From positions 1 to 7,911 of the forward strand of contig CAMWOX010000065.1 of assembly GCA_947175975.1 (NCBI GenBank): a stretch of DNA of 7,911 nt, in the 5' to 3' direction. The notes below the pieces were generated by a model that saw only the letters and a program-made list of their open reading frames with translations, was not told the origin of the DNA and ran no database searches. The position numbers were made by a program, and so were the translations under genes. Shown here in pieces: positions 5,854-7,911 of this stretch; within the stretch, counting starts at the first letter, position 1; each line of letters opens with the position of its first letter. Source of the stretch: an uncultured Ruminococcus sp. (GTDB lineage: Bacteria; Bacillota; Clostridia; Oscillospirales; Ruminococcaceae).

Positions 5854-7911
5854 GATGACACTCTTTCTGGAGCATGTACCGCAGGCAGGAATATCTCTGA
5901 TGATGGTTGATGTTTTCGATCATCTGCTGAATTTTGGCAGGTGTGCCGATCAAGATCAGTAATTTTTTGGCTCTGGTTACAGCAGTATAGAATAAATTAC
6001 GATAGCTTAATTTTTCCATTTTGCCTAACAAAGGAATGATGACAGCTTCAAATTCACTTCCCTGGCTCTTGTGTACTGTAATTGCATAGGCAAGTTCGAG
6101 CTGTTCCAGCATTGTTGTTGGATAGATCGTGATTCTGCCGTCAAAATCAATGATCACTTCACGCTGACGGCGGTTGATCTGCAAAATGATGCCAATATCG
6201 CCATTGAAAATGCCTGTGCCGTTTTCTTTGTCTTTTTTCCAGGTAATGTCATAGTTGTTTTTTGTCTGCATAACTTTATCTCCGGCACGAAATTCATAAA
6301 TATTGGATCTGACCTGTGGTTTTTCAGCTTCGGGCGGATTCAGACGGGCTTGCAGTGCCTTGTTCAGTTCTACCGTGCCGATTGCTCCTATTTTTGTGGG
6401 TGTAATGACCTGAATGTCTTTGACAGGTGAGTAGTGATATGCTTGGGGCAATCTGGTACAGGCGAGATCCAGCACCAGATTTGAGACCTGTGTAAAATCC
6501 GTTCTGTGAAAAAAGAAAAAATCGTTGTCTTTCCGAGACAGATCCGGCATTTTGCCGTTTACGATTCTGTGGGCATTTGTAATAATACAGCTTTGCTGTG
6601 CCTGGCGGAAGATTTCTTTTAGTGCGATGACAGGCATACAATGGCTTTCCAGCAGATGTTTCAGTAAAGAACCTGCACCGACAGACGGAAGCTGATCGCT
6701 GTCGCCGACGAGAATTAATTTGCAGTCTGTTCTGAGTGCATGAAGCAGATTGGAAAATAATAACACATCTACCATGGAGACTTCGTCAATAATTAAGACA
6801 TCACATTGGAGAGGATTTTTCTCATGATGGATGAATTTCTGCACACCGGATTCAAACCGAACACCTAATAATCTGTGGATTGTTTTAGCTTCGTAGCCTG
6901 TCAGATCAGAAATGCGTTTTGCAGCTCGTCCCGTGGGAGCAGTGATGCATACACGGTTGCCCTTTTTCTGGAGACAGTAGATCATGGCATTGAGTGTTGT
7001 TGTTTTGCCCGTACCCGGACCGCCTGTCATGAGCAGCATAGGATGGACTAATGCGGCAGCAATTGCCTGTTTCTGTTTTTCGGCATACTGGACACCTGCG
7101 TGTTGTTGTGCCTCTGCAATCAGATTTTGATTTTTCTTTGTGATAGATCCGGATCTGGTGTGTTGCTGAAGCAGACTGATTCTGTCTGTGATGAAACGTT
7201 CAGCGAGATAATATTCCGGTAGATATACAAATTCCCGCTGATTTCTGAGAAATTCCACAAGATTGCCGTTTTCTAGTTCTTGCTGATAAATTTCATAGAA
7301 TCGTTTTTCGTTGATTTCCAGGAATGAGACAGCAGCATGTGTGAGTTTATCCAGTGGCAGACAGGTATGTCCGAGCAGTATATTATGCCGGAGAATATGC
7401 TGTATTCCGGCGGAAATCCTGCAATCTGCCGTTTTGGGGATATGCAGAGCGTGTGCATAAAGTTCTGTTTTCTGAAAATCCATGCCAACAGAATCCGTAC
7501 AGAGAAGATAGGGATTTTTCTGGATCATTTCCCGGCATTCTGTACCCCATGCACGATAGGCACGGATGGCATACTTAGATTTTAAATTGAAGCTTTCAAA
7601 ATAGGAAATTGTATTCCGCAATGCAAAAATCTGGCGGGCATCTTCAGCAATGACATCACATTTTCTCTGTGACATCCCCCGGATCTGCATCAGTTTCTCC
7701 GGGTCATGTTCCAGAATCTCAAATGTTTCTGCACCGAACATTTGCACAATTTTTTTGGCAAGTGCTTTTCCGATCCCCGCTATCATGCCAGAACTGAGAA
7801 AACGTTCCATATCGACCGAAGTATATGGCAGTTTCATTTCACAGTTTTCCAGCTGAAACTGTTCGCCGTAGAGTGGATGATTGCTGTAATTTCCCAAGCG
7901 TGAAAGACAGT
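5795..7911 (-). CDS. recD2: RecD2-type ATP-dependent DNA helicase, N-terminus cut by the window
   Basis: This is a superfamily 1B helicase of the RecD2 (RecD-like, YrrC) group, a 5'-3' DNA helicase working without RecBC in DNA repair and replication-fork maintenance. Numbering from the TTG at 7897, the HhH region is about 33-80, Walker A GGPGTGKT at 292-299 and Walker B DE at 371-372. Motif III GDSDQLPSVGAG is at 398-409, an SH3-like region at about 535-600, motif V HKSQGSEF at 609-616 and motif VI YTAVTRAKK at 637-645. That TTG is probably not the true start. The frame stays open to 7911, and residues just after it (HPLYGEQF) match an internal part of the RecD2 N-terminal domain. About 705 codons are visible against the usual 720-750, so roughly 35-50 residues are missing off the edge. 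The 3' end overlaps comF by 59 bases. All helicase motifs are intact. Confidence 0.95.
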   Translation of the reverse strand, partial: CLSRLGNYSNHPLYGEQFQLENCEMKLPYTSVDMERFLSSGMIAGIGKALAKKIVQMFGAETFEILEHDPEKLMQIRGMSQRKCDVIAEDARQIFALRNTISYFESFNLKSKYAIRAYRAWGTECREMIQKNPYLLCTDSVGMDFQKTELYAHALHIPKTADCRISAGIQHILRHNILLGHTCLPLDKLTHAAVSFLEINEKRFYEIYQQELENGNLVEFLRNQREFVYLPEYYLAERFITDRISLLQQHTRSGSITKKNQNLIAEAQQHAGVQYAEKQKQAIAAALVHPMLLMTGGPGTGKTTTLNAMIYCLQKKGNRVCITAPTGRAAKRISDLTGYEAKTIHRLLGVRFESGVQKFIHHEKNPLQCDVLIIDEVSMVDVLLFSNLLHALRTDCKLILVGDSDQLPSVGAGSLLKHLLESHCMPVIALKEIFRQAQQSCIITNAHRIVNGKMPDLSRKDNDFFFFHRTDFTQVSNLVLDLACTRLPQAYHYSPVKDIQVITPTKIGAIGTVELNKALQARLNPPEAEKPQVRSNIYEFRAGDKVMQTKNNYDITWKKDKENGTGIFNGDIGIILQINRRQREVIIDFDGRITIYPTTMLEQLELAYAITVHKSQGSEFEAVIIPLLGKMEKLSYRNLFYTAVTRAKKLLILIGTPAKIQQMIENINHHQRYSCLRYMLQKECHHEPENVSSESALPEPVSGM

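Noticed and set aside
1..7911. CRISPR array, tRNA, rRNA, insertion sequence, phage or toxin-antitoxin genes
   Set aside because: No regularly spaced repeats, cloverleaf, terminal inverted repeats with transposase, or small overlapping toxin-antitoxin pair was visible. All coding space after 3102 is taken by the four-gene operon.

Overview
The window looks like chromosomal DNA from a cellulose-degrading Ruminococcus (sensu stricto; R. flavefaciens-like). The main evidence is a secreted family 48 glycoside hydrolase ending in a dockerin, which is the signature exocellulase of a cellulosome. Moderate to low GC, Shine-Dalgarno leaders and a consensus sigma-A promoter fit a Bacillota host. The species assignment is inference from gene content, not from a marker gene.

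Layout. Positions 1-334 hold no gene. They form the regulatory region and roughly 130-nt leader of the cellulase, with a consensus promoter (TTGACA, 17 bp, TATAAT), upstream repeats, a leader hairpin and a strong ribosome binding site. Positions 335-3028 (+) encode the GH48 cellulase. A strong intrinsic terminator at 3072-3103 separates it from a converging minus-strand operon that fills the rest of the window. Read in its own direction (right to left), that operon is recD2 (5' end cut by the window edge at 7911), comF, an mreB-type actin homologue, and a membrane-anchored protein with three ComEA-like helix-hairpin-helix domains. These four genes overlap by 59, 4 and 1 bases, so they are almost certainly co-transcribed and translationally coupled.

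How the genes relate. The cellulase is an independent transcription unit for export and cellulosome assembly. The operon joins a 5'-3' DNA helicase (RecD2), a ComF-family phosphoribosyltransferase-like protein needed for DNA uptake in competent bacteria, an MreB filament protein, and an extracytoplasmic DNA-binding candidate related to ComEA. This suggests, without proving, a DNA uptake or processing function tied to the cell-envelope cytoskeleton. No transposon, CRISPR array, phage gene, tRNA or rRNA was seen. I found no clearly new defence or mobile system. The most interesting items are the triple-HhH protein and its coupling to MreB, the out-of-frame recD2/comF overlap that encodes a zinc-knuckle motif, and the insertions in the GH48 catalytic domain.
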